A stretch of DNA of 64,000 bases from Arcuatula senhousia (taxonomy: Eukaryota; Mollusca; Bivalvia; Mytilida; Mytilidae): NCBI GenBank assembly GCA_963971305.1, contig OZ020309.1:3031001-3095000 (forward strand), given 5' to 3'. The notes beneath the pieces are model-generated. The model made no database searches. It had not been told where the DNA came from and worked only from the letters and a program-made list of their open reading frames with translations. The position numbers and the translations under genes were made by a program. This document shows positions 23,110 to 35,400 of the stretch, one piece after another (within the stretch, counting starts at the first letter, position 1; each line of letters begins with the position of its first letter).

Positions 23110-24246
23110 CCAGAACGCGTCAACATACCTTGTTGGAACTAAGGGTTGGGTTGACTTCAGCTTGAGGTGAGTCTGAAAGTAAAACACTATAATTTTGCTT
23201 GCTTGTAACAGGAACGATGATATGAAATTTGTAATGCATCAATCTCAGGACTGTCAAGTGCGATAACCTGGTCTAGGATTCTATGAAAAACCATATCCTT
23301 TCTGTTTTTCATAGCGGATATAAGTGTAGACTTTCCTCCAGAGTCATTTAGCTGACTTAATGACTTTGAGGTAAATTTCTGGCATATGACACAGTTTTCA
23401 GACTTAAACCGTTTTGGGCTCGGTGGGGCTATTTTTGTTGGACTGGGCAGTTAGACATGATCATGTTAGAAAAGAACAAATAAACAAAGTAAAAAGATTG
23501 CTACATTCTCATTAAGTTCTACATGTTGTAAAACAGCAATATTGGCCCAAGCAACAAAAGTGGTCTTCGCTTTATTTAGTTGTCCTAAGAAATTGCTGAT
23601 ATGGTAAAGTCAATACAACAATATAAATCATAACACTTTGATCCTCAACTTACATATTGACTCACGCAGTAATATACGCCATAATGATTAAATCATGAAT
23701 TTTCTTATTAACCTCTATGTCAACACACACTATATGGATCCTAGTATCTTTGATAGATTTAGTGTATATATAATCATACCCAGATGATTTCGTCTATATA
23801 CTATAAGGTATTCTTTTTTATGAAGAAAATCTATCTTAAAGCAATGTTCACGTTTAAAAAAAATATTTAATTTTGATTTTCTACAAAAAATGGCCTTTTT
23901 TAAATTTGCAATTTTTAGCCTAAAAGGAAGTTTTATCTATGACTTGTTATTATTTTTCTTGAATCTACTTATCATGATCTAGTGTGTTTAAAATGAATTG
24001 TACTAAATTTATTGAAATAATTGAAATAATACACGAAAAGAAAATGTGTGATAAGATAACGAAAATTAGGGTACTCCCCGAAAAACGCGATTTTCATAGG
24101 GTTCTGACCATACGAATTTCTTACGACAGGTCTTAAAATGAAGCAGAGAAACATATAATCCATTACATTCAAAAGTTAGCCGTGTGTCACATGGGGACAT
24201 TAAACTCGAAATTTAGAGGCCTTTTGTTTACTTGGTCACCGCACTA
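23110..24246 (+). mobile_element. Truncated copy of the TAGTGCGGTGACC transposon
   Basis: Aligns with 50742-51910 over its whole length (AACGCGTCAACA.. to TTACTTGGTCACCGCACTA), with indels. It has only the right terminal inverted repeat. The left two thirds, including all coding-like blocks, are absent. Confidence 0.8.
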
Positions 24247-25630
24247 TTAAGGTTAATCTGTCATGTCTGTCACGGATATTGCTTTGATTGTACATTAAAT
24301 GCTGCATATTAACCAATTTATGATATATTTATTATATACCAACCATTTCGTTTGAAATGCCTGTACCAAGTCAGGACCATTGCGATCCACCTCTCCGGTA
24401 TGACTGATTCGTTTAAATTGTCATTTATATAAAACCTTTTATAATTAGCATTTTGAACAAAAATTGAAAAAAAAAAATGAAAAATAACTAGTACATTAAA
24501 TACATGTAGCTGTGCTCACATGTCATAAAATATACGCCCTTACAAAATAAGGTGTTACACAATTATAAAAATACGGCATATTGACAAAATATTGATAGCC
24601 GAAAAAAACTCTCAAGTCCCTGTGTTTTAGACCATTTCTGTGTACTGTTTTCAGAGGGTTTTTTCCTGACAATCGTATCTAATTGCTAATGGGCATAATA
24701 TAAATGTGGGATACGTTTTTGGGCATAACTAGTTATAGTCTATCTACTTCAATTTAAGAAACTCAATTATGTTTTTCCTTTGTATGATAGTTATAATTAA
24801 TACATTTCTCCAATTGTTTCTCTTGAATTTAGCAAAATACTCATTACAATTTAAAAAAAAGAAATAAAAACATCTCTGATGTAAAAGCATTTGCAAAACA
24901 AATGGCTAGGGAGATTTTTTTTAACCTTATTGATGTTATTGGAACTATTGCATGAGCAGAACTTTACATAAAGCTGGAGTCTTTGGTAAAGACTAATACA
25001 TGTAATATTGCTTTACCATGTACACTGTTATCGTTTTCAATCATATTACAATTCTATCTTACAAGTTTCTAGCTTGGTAAAAGGGAACATAATGAATAGA
25101 CGTAAACTTACCAAAACAACCATTCGGAACCCAAAGATTCTAATACCACATATAAATCTGGAACAGTGTAACTATGAAACAAGCAGCATTCATGTGCAAA
25201 ATGTAATGGAAAACATTTATTAATATATATAGCTTCTACAACGAGTTGATTCTGGAATTTCTAGCATCAAGAGAAATAAATTTGATTATTTCAACGGCGA
25301 GGCTTGTCGAGCGATTAAAATATCAAATTTATTTCTCGAAATGATCATAGATAATTAAGTTGTATAAGGTTTTTCTCTCATGACTATACTTTTTCACAAT
25401 TGGTTGAGAGGTTGATAATTCGGATGAAAATTATAGAAATACGGTTTTAAAATTCTAAGTTCTAACTAATATTTCGTCTTTGTCTTTTTATTATTTTTTA
25501 TTTTTTTATTTTTAAAGATATATTCCACTTTCGACAATCTACAATAAATTGTAAAGAGAAGAGAACTTTTGAAATTCATCAATTGAGGAGCTGTGGTATT
25601 CGTATGATGATAGAAAGATAATTTTATAAC
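24247..25630. repeat. Intergenic stretch with worn dispersed repeats
   Basis: 24340-24410 is an inverted fragment of the 15751/59345 repeat family. 25240-25440 is an inverted copy of the sequence around 34700-35030 (TTCATCCGA../..TAGAAATTCC..), itself palindromic around TATCAAATTTATTTCTCG. Nothing coding. Confidence 0.5.
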
Positions 25631-25641
25631 TACATTGCACC

Positions 25642-25672
25642 ATAGACCTGTATATTAATGTACAGGTCTATG
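25642..25672. repeat. 31-bp palindromic insertion flanked by ATTGCACC
   Basis: ATAGACCTGTA..TACAGGTCTAT hairpin between two ATTGCACC copies (25634-25641 and 25673-25680). Confidence 0.7.
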
Positions 25673-25680
25673 ATTGCACC

Positions 25681-25746
25681 AAGGAATTATATAGATCAGG
25701 GATAAAATAAAACTGATTGGACACCCCTGTATAGATCTAATTCCTT
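25681..25746. mobile_element. 66-bp hairpin element flanked by ATTGCAC
   Basis: Ends AAGGAATTATATAGATCAGG and CCTGTATAGATCTAATTCCTT-like (inverted). ATTGCAC flanks it on the left (25673) and the right (25748). Confidence 0.6.
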
Positions 25747-25754
25747 GATTGCAC

Positions 25755-26460
25755 GTTTTATTTCTTTCTATATCAAATTGTTTTTTTTCAAATTCATAAT
25801 TTGCTTAGAAAAAAAAATCAAATAAATTATTGATTTGTATTTTATAAGACAGTGTATTTATTATCTGTTTATTTGTTGCTCATGCTGCCCTTAGGGGCCC
25901 TTGATTGGACAATAAAATATGTTCTATGTTCTATATAGATTTTATGTTTCATATACTGTAGACCATTTTATTCATGTATATTCTATATCTTAATCTCTGG
26001 CATACTGAAGCTAACATTTTTTTTAATGTCAGTCTTATAATAATTAAAATTTGACATTTTTGTTTGACGTTTGAATGTTTGGACGACACAGGAACATTTT
26101 TTGAAAAAAAAAATACCGAACAAGTGTTTATCATGTTTAAAATTCTTGGATGACATAATACTGGCACGGATGTTGGTTAGATATATTAGTCAACTCTTTG
26201 CGTAAAAAAAAAAGCATGCACGCATTTGATAACAAGTTAACGGTAAGTCAGTCATGTCAGTAACGAGAAAATTAAAGTACCTTAATTAGTGTCATGAACT
26301 CTTCATTGTCAACCACCAAAAAAAGACATTTATTTAAAGTTATCTTTCTACTCGAAAACTTGGTTTTGGGTACTGAAAGTGAAAGTGAAAGTAAAAGAAT
26401 TTTGTTTTGTCATGTCTCCTCAAGATAAACCTTAAGTAAGCAAGTAGGTAAGTAATATCT
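25755..26460. other. Intergenic stretch with no recognisable gene
   Basis: AT-rich; a GAAAGT triplet-like run near 26378. No supportable feature. Confidence 0.35.
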
Positions 26461-26466
26461 ATTTAA

Positions 26467-26941
26467 GGTGGGACGATACCAAATGACATATATCCAGATT
26501 TTAATGAAAATTGGTAGACATATAGTTCTTAGTAATATACATCCATTTATGGAATAAAAAATGGTGGTCACGGACTTCGTTTTTAAAATAGATGCATTTG
26601 AAAACTGCAATTTTGGCGGGAAATTAACAAAGATATATAGGAAGACACAGCTTCAACGCCCTTTATTTTTATATTTTGTAAACGAAAATGTATTTAAGAT
26701 ATCCAAATTATGACCAAAAACTAACACAATATTCCTTGGAAAATTTCCTATGCATTGATGTAAAATAAAGGATATGTCACGGACTTCGTTTTTAAGGTAC
26801 GGTTTCGGTAACGTTGCCTACACGAGAAAAATGCAATAGAATCTAACTTAAATTGACGTTCCGTTTCACGACGTTCTGACTGATTTTTCAGTGTACAGGT
26901 AAATTTTATCGGTAACGTCGTTTTTAACGTAACGTCCCACC
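26467..26941. mobile_element. 475-bp MITE with TTAA target duplication
   Basis: Terminal repeats GGTGGGACGATAC and the inverted GTAACGTCCCACC, flanked by TTAA at 26463-26466 and 26942-26945. The interior has two direct copies of GTCACGGACTTCGTTTTTAA. TTAA duplication is typical of piggyBac and Kolobok elements; which one cannot be told here. Confidence 0.8.
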
Positions 26942-27229
26942 TTAAAGTCGTCATATAATTTATATACAAAATAACATGAACATGAGCTCTGTAGAGCTCT
27001 TTTAAAACGACTGGATATTTTAAAACAAATAGCAGACATGCAACATATCATGTAACTAGACACACAAATTAAAAAGCATATAAAAAGCAGCGAAATAACA
27101 GAGAAAATTTTAATACTGCACATTTTATGGTGGGATGGATTATTAAATAAAACCAGAAAAGGTCCCATTATATCTTATGAATTCTTGGTTGTGTCCCTCC
27201 CATATTAGGCTAAAAACATGTGCAATATT

Positions 27230-28316
27230 ATGTTCCAGACCGTACAGGTATTCAGACCGTACGCGTACGAGTATACCTATATGGTCTGACCGTACGCGTA
27301 CGGTCCGACCGTGCAAGTATACTCGTATTAGGTCTAAAACGAGCTGGACTATACAAGTATTCAGACCATATGGGTATTTCTCTAAATTTGCATGTATTCA
27401 TATAATATAAGGAAATAATATTTTATTTTCAACCTAAAAAGTGTTATTACCAACTCCCAGATTCCTACGGAAAAAATAGGGAAACAAAAAAAAAAACGAA
27501 AAGAGGAAAGCAAACTTAAAATAATAAGACAAACAAAATAAAACAAAGGCAGAATTTGTAAATAGATAAAATTTAGAAAGCGGTAGGTGAGGGAATTGGG
27601 AAATATGATGTTTAATATTCATTTGGTAGATTTTATTAGTTTTTATTCTCTGCTTTGTTGTTGGATTTCATCGGTATATAGGGTCCACAAAAATGTCAAA
27701 CTTCGTGATGATGATTAAAAAATCATTCTAAAATTATATTCAGTAAAGTAAAGTATGAGGATGACGATACATTATAATACATAAAACTTATATCTGTACA
27801 AAGTAAAATCGGCTGCACATAATATAAAAAAACAAGAGTTCTAAGGAACTTTTTTTGCTAAAAGTAGGTAAATATGTGGGGGAACTGACGGACGAACTTG
27901 CTTAAACATATTGCCGAAATCTTTGCTGAATCAACCTCCCCTAGCCCGTCTCTTTGTCTTCTCCACGGGTAAACAAATGATTGGAAGGTCTGTCGACTAA
28001 AGTTCCTATATATAATTATATTCTTCAAACTTTTCCTCCCAAATTTCAATGAATGTTTTAGTTGTTACAACTGACGTGTATAAGTACTCACTTCTATTTC
28101 ACAACATTAAATTGATTTTAAATATTGTGTACAAAAAATAAAATATAATAAAATTAATGCATTATTACAGGATCTATATATTTTATTGAATATTGATCTA
28201 GAAAATGCAAATCAGACCATACGCGTACGGTCCGACAGTACAGGTATTTTGAAAATATACTCGTACGGTCCGGACCGTACGCGTAAGGTCTGAATACGCA
28301 TACGGTCTGGAACATA
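27230..28316. mobile_element. 1.09-kb inverted-repeat element with CGTACGCGTACG palindromes
   Basis: Ends TATGTTCCAGACCGTA at 27230 and the inverse TACGGTCTGGAACATA near 28316. Subterminal blocks (27235-27390 and 28212-28316) carry repeated AGACCGTACGCGTACGG-type palindromes, GC-rich against an AT-rich interior. The interior shows no transposase. Confidence 0.75.
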
Positions 28317-28334
28317 TATAAATTCAAACATTAA

Positions 28335-28946
28335 ACAGGGTTCAACATTAATGGTTGTCCGATTGCCCGGGACAAGTCAAATGCGAAGTCGGACAACTAA
28401 AACCTAAATCCAGCTTGTCCGATTGGGCAAGTGAAAAATATTTTAATAACTCTTTTGATTTGCTAGTTCCGTCATTTCCGAAGTTGATTTCTTTAAAAAC
28501 TGTTATTTGAAACTTCTTTCTTTGCCATTTTTTATTAATCGATCGCCTTCAAGGTTCCAGTATCAATAAAAGCCCATAAAATAAAATAAAAATAATTCCC
28601 TTGTGCCGCTAGTATGGCACATCATCAAGTAAAGAGGGGGGGTAGGACCTTTTTCAGGACACCGGGATTGGCCATATTTTAGCTCGGGATTCCGGGATTT
28701 GGACAATTTAAGTTCGTGATTCCAGGATAAAATTATATCAACTTTACTGGGCTTCGGGATTTTCTCATTTTTAAGTCGGGATGACGGGATTTTGTGAAAA
28801 TCAGTTCGAGATTCCGGGATCAGACCCCCTCCTACCCCCCCTCAGTAAAAATATGGACAAGTACTTTGTACTTTCGGACAAGTGAAACTTAGCTGTCACT
28901 TGTCCGAAGGGACAAGCAGATTTAAAAGTTAATGTCGACCCCTGTT
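28335..28946. mobile_element. About 0.61-kb MITE with CAGGG..CAACATTAA ends
   Basis: Left end AACAGGGTTCAACATTAA, right end TTAATGTCGACCCCTGTT (inverted, two mismatches). Subterminal TTGTCCGATTG/CGGACAAG words lie on both sides. The centre has 3-4 GGGATTCCGGGAT-type units. Confidence 0.75.
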
Positions 28947-29670
28947 AAAGACATAGAACCTATCATTTTGGCAATTTTTAAAAAAATAATGAAATTCACA
29001 CAGTATTTGAAGAATTCATTGTAAAACCTTTGATGAAACTGTTGAATTTTCAAAAAAAACTACCAGAAAGTATTCTTTTTGACAGAAAACTGAAGAAAAA
29101 AGCACAGTGTCAAAAAAGAGGACAAACTAATTATAGAATGTAAACACTTGTGGGTGCCGGTAAACTGAGAAACAAAAAGTAACCAAAAGAAACGAAGCCG
29201 AACAAAAACGATATCAGTAAAGGTTGAACCGTAAACAGTAAAATAAGTAACCAAAATCTGTAAAGAAAGGAAACAAAATCGAGCGAAACTGGTAAAAAAG
29301 AAAGCTGAATTGATTTTAGCCTCCACCAGTCGTTTTTCTTAATTTACCGATTTCGTTCTCTCTTCTCCTCGTTTGGTTACATTTCATTTCTCAGTTTAAC
29401 AGTACGCAGTTTACCAAAAGTAAATATTTATGCTGGACAATACTTAATCAACGTGAATAATTGAAATAACATTATTTTATAGAAAACTGCCAAACATTGA
29501 GTTTTTATGTTAGGAAAGGTAAGTTTTAGATAGTATATTTTTAATATATGTTCTTTTTATTCAATGAAAAAAATTGCGAAATTGATAGGTTCTATGTCTT
29601 TAATGGAGACAGCACATCAACTAAAGAATAAATAAAAGCATGCAGCTAGGCTAGCACAAATTAGTATGTG

Positions 29671-31591
29671 AGGGCTGTTTAAAAAAAATGACGCAAAAGT
29701 GTGACATAGGTGGTAAAAATGCAAATAAGTTAAAAGTTGTCCAACTTTACATGCTTAGGACCCAAATATATTCAATTTTTGAAATTTATTAAGCATTTGC
29801 AAAGAAAATACATCAGAAAAAAATATCAGCATTTTTATGACAGATTTTTAGGCTCATTTTTTGGATAAAATACAGGATTTTCAGGAGCCAATTTGAAAAA
29901 AATGGTTTGATTTTGGTTTAATTCTTCGTCATTTTGTATTTCATTAATACTCAAAATAGAAAAAATCATCGATTTTTAATGCAAAATGTTACCATTGAAA
30001 TAACAAACCCATTTTTCCTCTATTTTTAGTGGTTTTTTATTTTACCTTTACCTAGACAAGTTTTCATATTTTCTAACATACTTAAATTTGAGCACTGAAA
30101 CATGCTTTAAAGGAAACCTCTCAGTCTGGGTTGCTCCTTCGTCCACAGAAAATTTCATAGAAATATTATAGGATTGAACACCTATTTTCGGTCGTTCATG
30201 CATGTATGAACGGATCTTGGAGCTCACAAACTGAATGAATGGCCGAAGGCCGTTCATGATACAGTTTGTGAGTGACGAGATCCGTTCATACATGCATGAA
30301 CGACCGAAAATAGGTGTTCAATCCTTATAATTCTTCAAATTTATACCTTTTTTTAAAAAAAAAATGATAAATTCGGAAACAATTCGTTATTTAGGACGAC
30401 GTCATCGCCACCATATTTGTTTACATTGGAAACGAGGCAGAGGCGTTCATGAAAGTATGAACGGATCTGGCAATGACGTTTCGACCAATCAGAAATGAGT
30501 ATACGCATGAACGCATGTCTGATAAGAATTATATCTTTCTAATTTTTAGTTCTTAATGGACAAAGTAGCAATCAATTTTCAATATACAGCATGTTACACT
30601 CCTGACATAGCAAATATTTAGCTTGAAACAATACATATTATGATCAGTATATCACTTTTTGACTTGAGGTTTTTTGCCAAAGCACAAAAACTTCAATTAA
30701 CATAACTTATTTTATAAATTTGTATGAAATATTTAAAATTTGTAGCTCAAAAGTCAACAAAAAGTGTTAATTATATTTTAAATGCAAGTTACATGTATCC
30801 AACAAATTAAAGTGTTACACTCCTGACATTTTCAAAAGTGTTACACTCCTGACACCACTTATTCAAATATTTCATATAAATAGTGTACATGAAATTGCCA
30901 CTTGGGTGAATTTTTAACTAAGGACAGCTAGCTGAATAAATTAATCCCAAAATTGACATGTAGAACATCATCATATTGGAACAGCACCCTCTTAAAGATG
31001 AGTGTTACACTCCTGACATGCTCATAAAAGTGAACATTCAGAGCTAATAAAATTAAAATGAAGCAGCTAACAGACATTATGGTGCTTCTTATTTCAGCCC
31101 AAATATCCACTTGATTAGCTGGTATATTCTTCAGATGATAGACAATCTTTCTATTAAAAATTTTTTTAGTCTAATGCAGCTTGGTGACAATTTTTTATGC
31201 ATTTATTTTTGCGTTCAAGCTACTTGTAACTATCCGTCTACATTTTACTATTAAACATAAATAAACCAATCATATACCAACAGTTTGCTGAGGTTTGCAA
31301 TTTAATGATACAATACACTTTATTTGTATTGAATAAGTGGTTTTCTTAAAGTGTCATATGGAAGTAAAGAGTATTTTCTAAATGTCACACTAAAAGTGTT
31401 ACACTCCTGACAATTTTGACTACATAATTAAGCACCATTTTTGACTGATTAAAGATAGAGTAATGAAATTTTGCATGAAGTTTCTGTACATAGAAATACA
31501 CACTTAGGAACAAAAAGTCTTTATTTAAAATGATAGATATGAAAATTAAGGAGTGAAAAAGGAATTGCGTCATTTTTTTGGAAACAGCCCT
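29671..31591. mobile_element. 1.9-kb inverted-repeat element with five TGTTACACTCCTGACA words
   Basis: Ends AGGGCTGTTT..AATGACGCAA at 29671 and the inverse TTGCGTCATT..AAACAGCCCT at 31591. The word GTTACACTCCTGACA occurs at about 30594, 30805, 30837, 31003 and 31397, all on the plus strand. A 154-bp MITE is nested at 30171-30324. No recognisable transposase frame. Confidence 0.7.
30171..30324. mobile_element. 154-bp near-perfect hairpin MITE, nested
   Basis: The arms (about 62 bp each) start GGATTGAACACCTATTTTCG and differ at a handful of bases. Target duplication TTATA lies at 30166-30170 and 30325-30329. A related piece (GTTCATGAAAGTATGAACGG) lies at about 30444. Confidence 0.85.
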
Positions 31592-32045
31592 ACACCATAA
31601 AAAAAGCACTACAGCAGAAAAGAAAAAAAGAAGCAACAAGAAAACAGTATATGTAGGAAGCCGGTTTCCAGCTTGTGACTCCCAACTGTGGATCACTTTG
31701 ATGGAAACATATTGTTATTTTTGTCCTGTCTGTCTGTCAATCTGCAGGATAATTTTGTGAGGGACCCAGTCAGTCTATTACACCAATGTAAAAAAAATCA
31801 CACATTGTCCAGGAAAGAGGTTTGAATTGAATTAGTACTAGACGGTCAAGACAGAAACACTATGTCACCTTACACATGTTATGTCATAGATTATGTCACA
31901 AGTTACATTACATGCCGTCACACATGTCACAATAATCAATGCTGCTATTAAACATTCTTAGGATCATGGATTGTCCATACTATCTCTTAATATATCAGCA
32001 GATGAAATCGAAGGGAAAAGCCACTAATTACATCATGTACATGTA

Positions 32046-32225
32046 CAGTCAAACCTGTTTTAAGAGGCCACCCTTAGGATGAGAAAAAAAATGACCACTT
32101 AAGACAGGTGGCTGCTTAATCCAGGTTTGTTTTTATTGATTTATTAAAGAAAGGGACAAAAAACATGTGGCTGTCTAAAGCAGGTGATTGCTTAATAGAG
32201 GTGGCCGCTAAGGCAAGTTTGACTG
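32046..32225. mobile_element. 180-bp mariner-type MITE just upstream of MAN2C1
   Basis: Ends CAGTCAAACCTGTTTTAAG and the inverse CTAAGGCAAGTTTGACTG, flanked by TA at 32044-32045 and 32226-32227. It lies 130 bp before the MAN2C1 start codon, so in the promoter, the 5' UTR or a 5'-UTR intron. Confidence 0.8.
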
Positions 32226-32354
32226 TATTACTTATAATAAAACCTGAGTTGGAGATTATTTTAGTTTCAAGACTAAAAGAATTCTGTACTTTTTTTTTTA
32301 GGTTTTGATGTCTTGATTTGGCCAGAGAATTGATCTCAATAAGCAGCACTTAAC

Positions 32355-32452
32355 ATGGAGACAACAGTTCTAAAACACAAGAGGACGACGCTAGAAAGAG
32401 CAGAGAAATTTATCTCCCCTGATTATTTTGCTGATGTTAATCTTTACAGCAG
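32355..32452 (+). CDS. MAN2C1: MAN2C1 exon 1
   Basis: ATG at 32355, 98 nt, ends AGCAG before gtatgt (phase 2). Encodes [19 protein letters not shown].. and ..DVNLYSR. A TTTTTTTTTTTAG at about 32288-32301 could be the acceptor of a 5'-UTR intron, leaving about 53 nt of leader before the ATG. Confidence 0.92.
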
Positions 32453-35400
32453 GTATGTTTAGAAAAGACAAACAAAAACAGAAGCGAAAAAATTACTTTA
32501 AATAATTGCATTACACCCCTCAGTCGAATATATCACCATCTTACTGGTTTATCAACCCTCTGTCAAAATGTCACAAATGCTCGTTTCCTCATTTGACAAA
32601 TATCTATAATAAGAATACAATGAAAGGGAAAGGTTAGAGATTGACTGCTTCACTCTCATGCAGCATGCATTAAGTTATAATGAACATGAAAGGGGTGATA
32701 CATGTAAAACAAGCATAAAATGATTATGTAGTGGAGGGACACAATGCCAGTTTGCCTGAGTCCCAGAGAGGAGTTTTGTCTACCAGGGAAAAAAGCAATG
32801 AAGGGAAAATAATTTTCATATCAGTTATCAGCAAATACTATAAATCCCAGCCTTTTGATATTTGGTATGCAGCATCATCCCTGGTTTGGTAATTTAAAGT
32901 GAACTTTCTTAAACATTATCTTGACAGATACAGAAATTTTAAAAACGGGCGGTCACACAATTGAAAAATAATTTCTGGAACCTGTTGTTTCATACGGTTC
33001 AAATCAAATTTTTCTGTCAAATGGGAGGGGGCATGCCTAGGGCCTTTGGTTTTAAATCAGCCTTTGATTATATAAAAAGAATCTGTATTGCTTTTACATG
33101 TTCTACTAGAGCTGGATTGTTACTATTTAACATTTTGGAACATCCCTATAGTTAAAAGTATTGTTTTTATTTGACAGCTTGAACCTATCCCTACAGTTAA
33201 AAGTATTTTCTAATTTGACAGGTTGTACCCATCTCTATAGTTAGAAGTATTTTCTAATTTGACAGGTTGTACCCATCTCTATAGTTAAAAGTATTTTCTA
33301 ATTTGACAGGTTGTACCCATCTCTATAGTTAAAAATATTTTCTAATTTGACAGGTTGTACCCATCTCTATAGTTAAAAATATTTTATAATTTGACAGGTT
33401 GTACCCATCTCTATAGTTAAAAATATTTTTATAATTTGACAGGTTGTACCCATCTCTATAGTTAAAAATATTTTATAATTTGACAGGTTGTACCCATCTC
33501 TATAGTTAAAAATATTTTATAATTTGACAGGTTGTACCCTAAGAAGGCCCCTGTTACCAGTACAACTCATTACAAGGCTCCAGATAGAATCAGTTATGAC
33601 AAGGCCATTAAAGGAAAATATACTAAAACAACCACAGGAACAGCCTTCGGACCAATGTAAGCTAGATGGTATTTTAGTGTGTCTTGCCTCAATTTTGTAT
33701 GTCCCATCTAGGAAAGTGGGGGGCAGGGTATATAGCATGTGTAATGTTCAGGTCGGTTCGTCCCAAATGTTACAATTGTAAGATGGGGCATTATGTCTTT
33801 TGGACATACTCTTGTTTTTCTCTATCTCTTAGACTTTAAAGTTTTAAGCCAAAAAGTATGGTCTGATCCTTGTTTTTAGCAATGACTGCTATGTTGGTTG
33901 GTCTGTGGCATAATTTTCTCTAACTTTTCAATATTTAAAGGCCAAGTGTACAAAGTTTGAAAGCGATTCCTCTAGTCATGCTAGTGATTTCAGAGAAAAC
34001 AATTTAAAAAATCAGTTTTATTGTCTTGTACTTCCAATGGCCTGTATGGGCTACTGGTAATATATGTTTTACATTTGACATTCAAATGCCTCATTGGTAT
34101 TTGTTTGCCTCTTTTTATGGTACCCAATGCTGATGCTACAAAGCAATCATGACCTTTATTTATTAGATATGTACTTATTATCAAGCATCCACACATAAAT
34201 TACACACCATACAGGACATTGGAAGTACAAGACATACTTAAACTTATTTTAAAAAAATTCTTTTTCTCTGAAACCGCTAGAGGAGTTGCTTTTAGACTTG
34301 ACTTAATTTTTTTTTTGGCAGTACAGAGTCCAATTTGAAGTGGGGGGTATCTTTTGGTGAGCACCCTCACAGTATTACTTCACTTGGTCTTTAGTATGTT
34401 CTCCACCAAGTTTATGAATTTTATGCATGCAAACCAATTAACAGGGCTGTAGTTGCTAAAAAGCAGGGTTCAGACCATAGTTTTTTGCCTAAAGCTTAAA
34501 AAGTCTAAGAGATACATTAAGAGAAAAACAAGAATATGACCAAAAGACAAAATGCCCCAACTCACAACTTTTGGGATGGACTAACTAAAGCGCAATGACA
34601 AAACCAGTAAACACAAACAAAAACAACACAAGGAATTAGAGAGCATAAAAAATATACACAGCTGAATACTAACCAACAATTAGAACTCAATATTATGGAA
34701 TTTGATTTCTCAAATTTTCATCCGATTTATCAACCTTATACATGTTATAGCCAGTTGTGGAAAATATTTCTCACCTGTAGAGAAAATTTTGTTCTCAGCG
34801 TAATTGCACGTGTAATTGATGAGCAACTTTTTGTGATTTTTTACCTGTAGACATTAGAGAAAAACCTTCTACAACTATATTCTCAATGATTATTGAATTT
34901 TAATATTTCAGGGAATAAATTTGATATTTTAATAGCTCGGCAAGCCTATAGCCATTACAATTATCAAATTATTTCCCTTTATGTTAGAAATTCCATTATC
35001 ACCTCGATCGCTTTGTAGAAGCTATATTTCAATAGAAGAAATATATATTTTAAAACATGACACGTGAAATGAGAGTTCACCAGAGAACCATCAATATCTT
35101 AAAAATCTGCAATAGCAAACACCCAGCAGACTGCCACTCACCTTCTTTCTATATAACGTATTCTGGCCAATTTTAACTTTGACAGATTTTTTTCCAGATG
35201 GAGCACCCATTGGTTCTGTGTAGAGATACTAGTACCATCTGACTGGGCAGGACAGGAAGTACATTTACTGTGGAATTCTGGGTCTGAAGCTTTAGTATGG
35301 CAGAATGGAGAGCCATTACAGGTACATTTTATAGAGTTCATCTTCTGAGTTCCTTAAAACATGTACTAAATGGGAAATTATTGCTTACATGTGAAGGATC

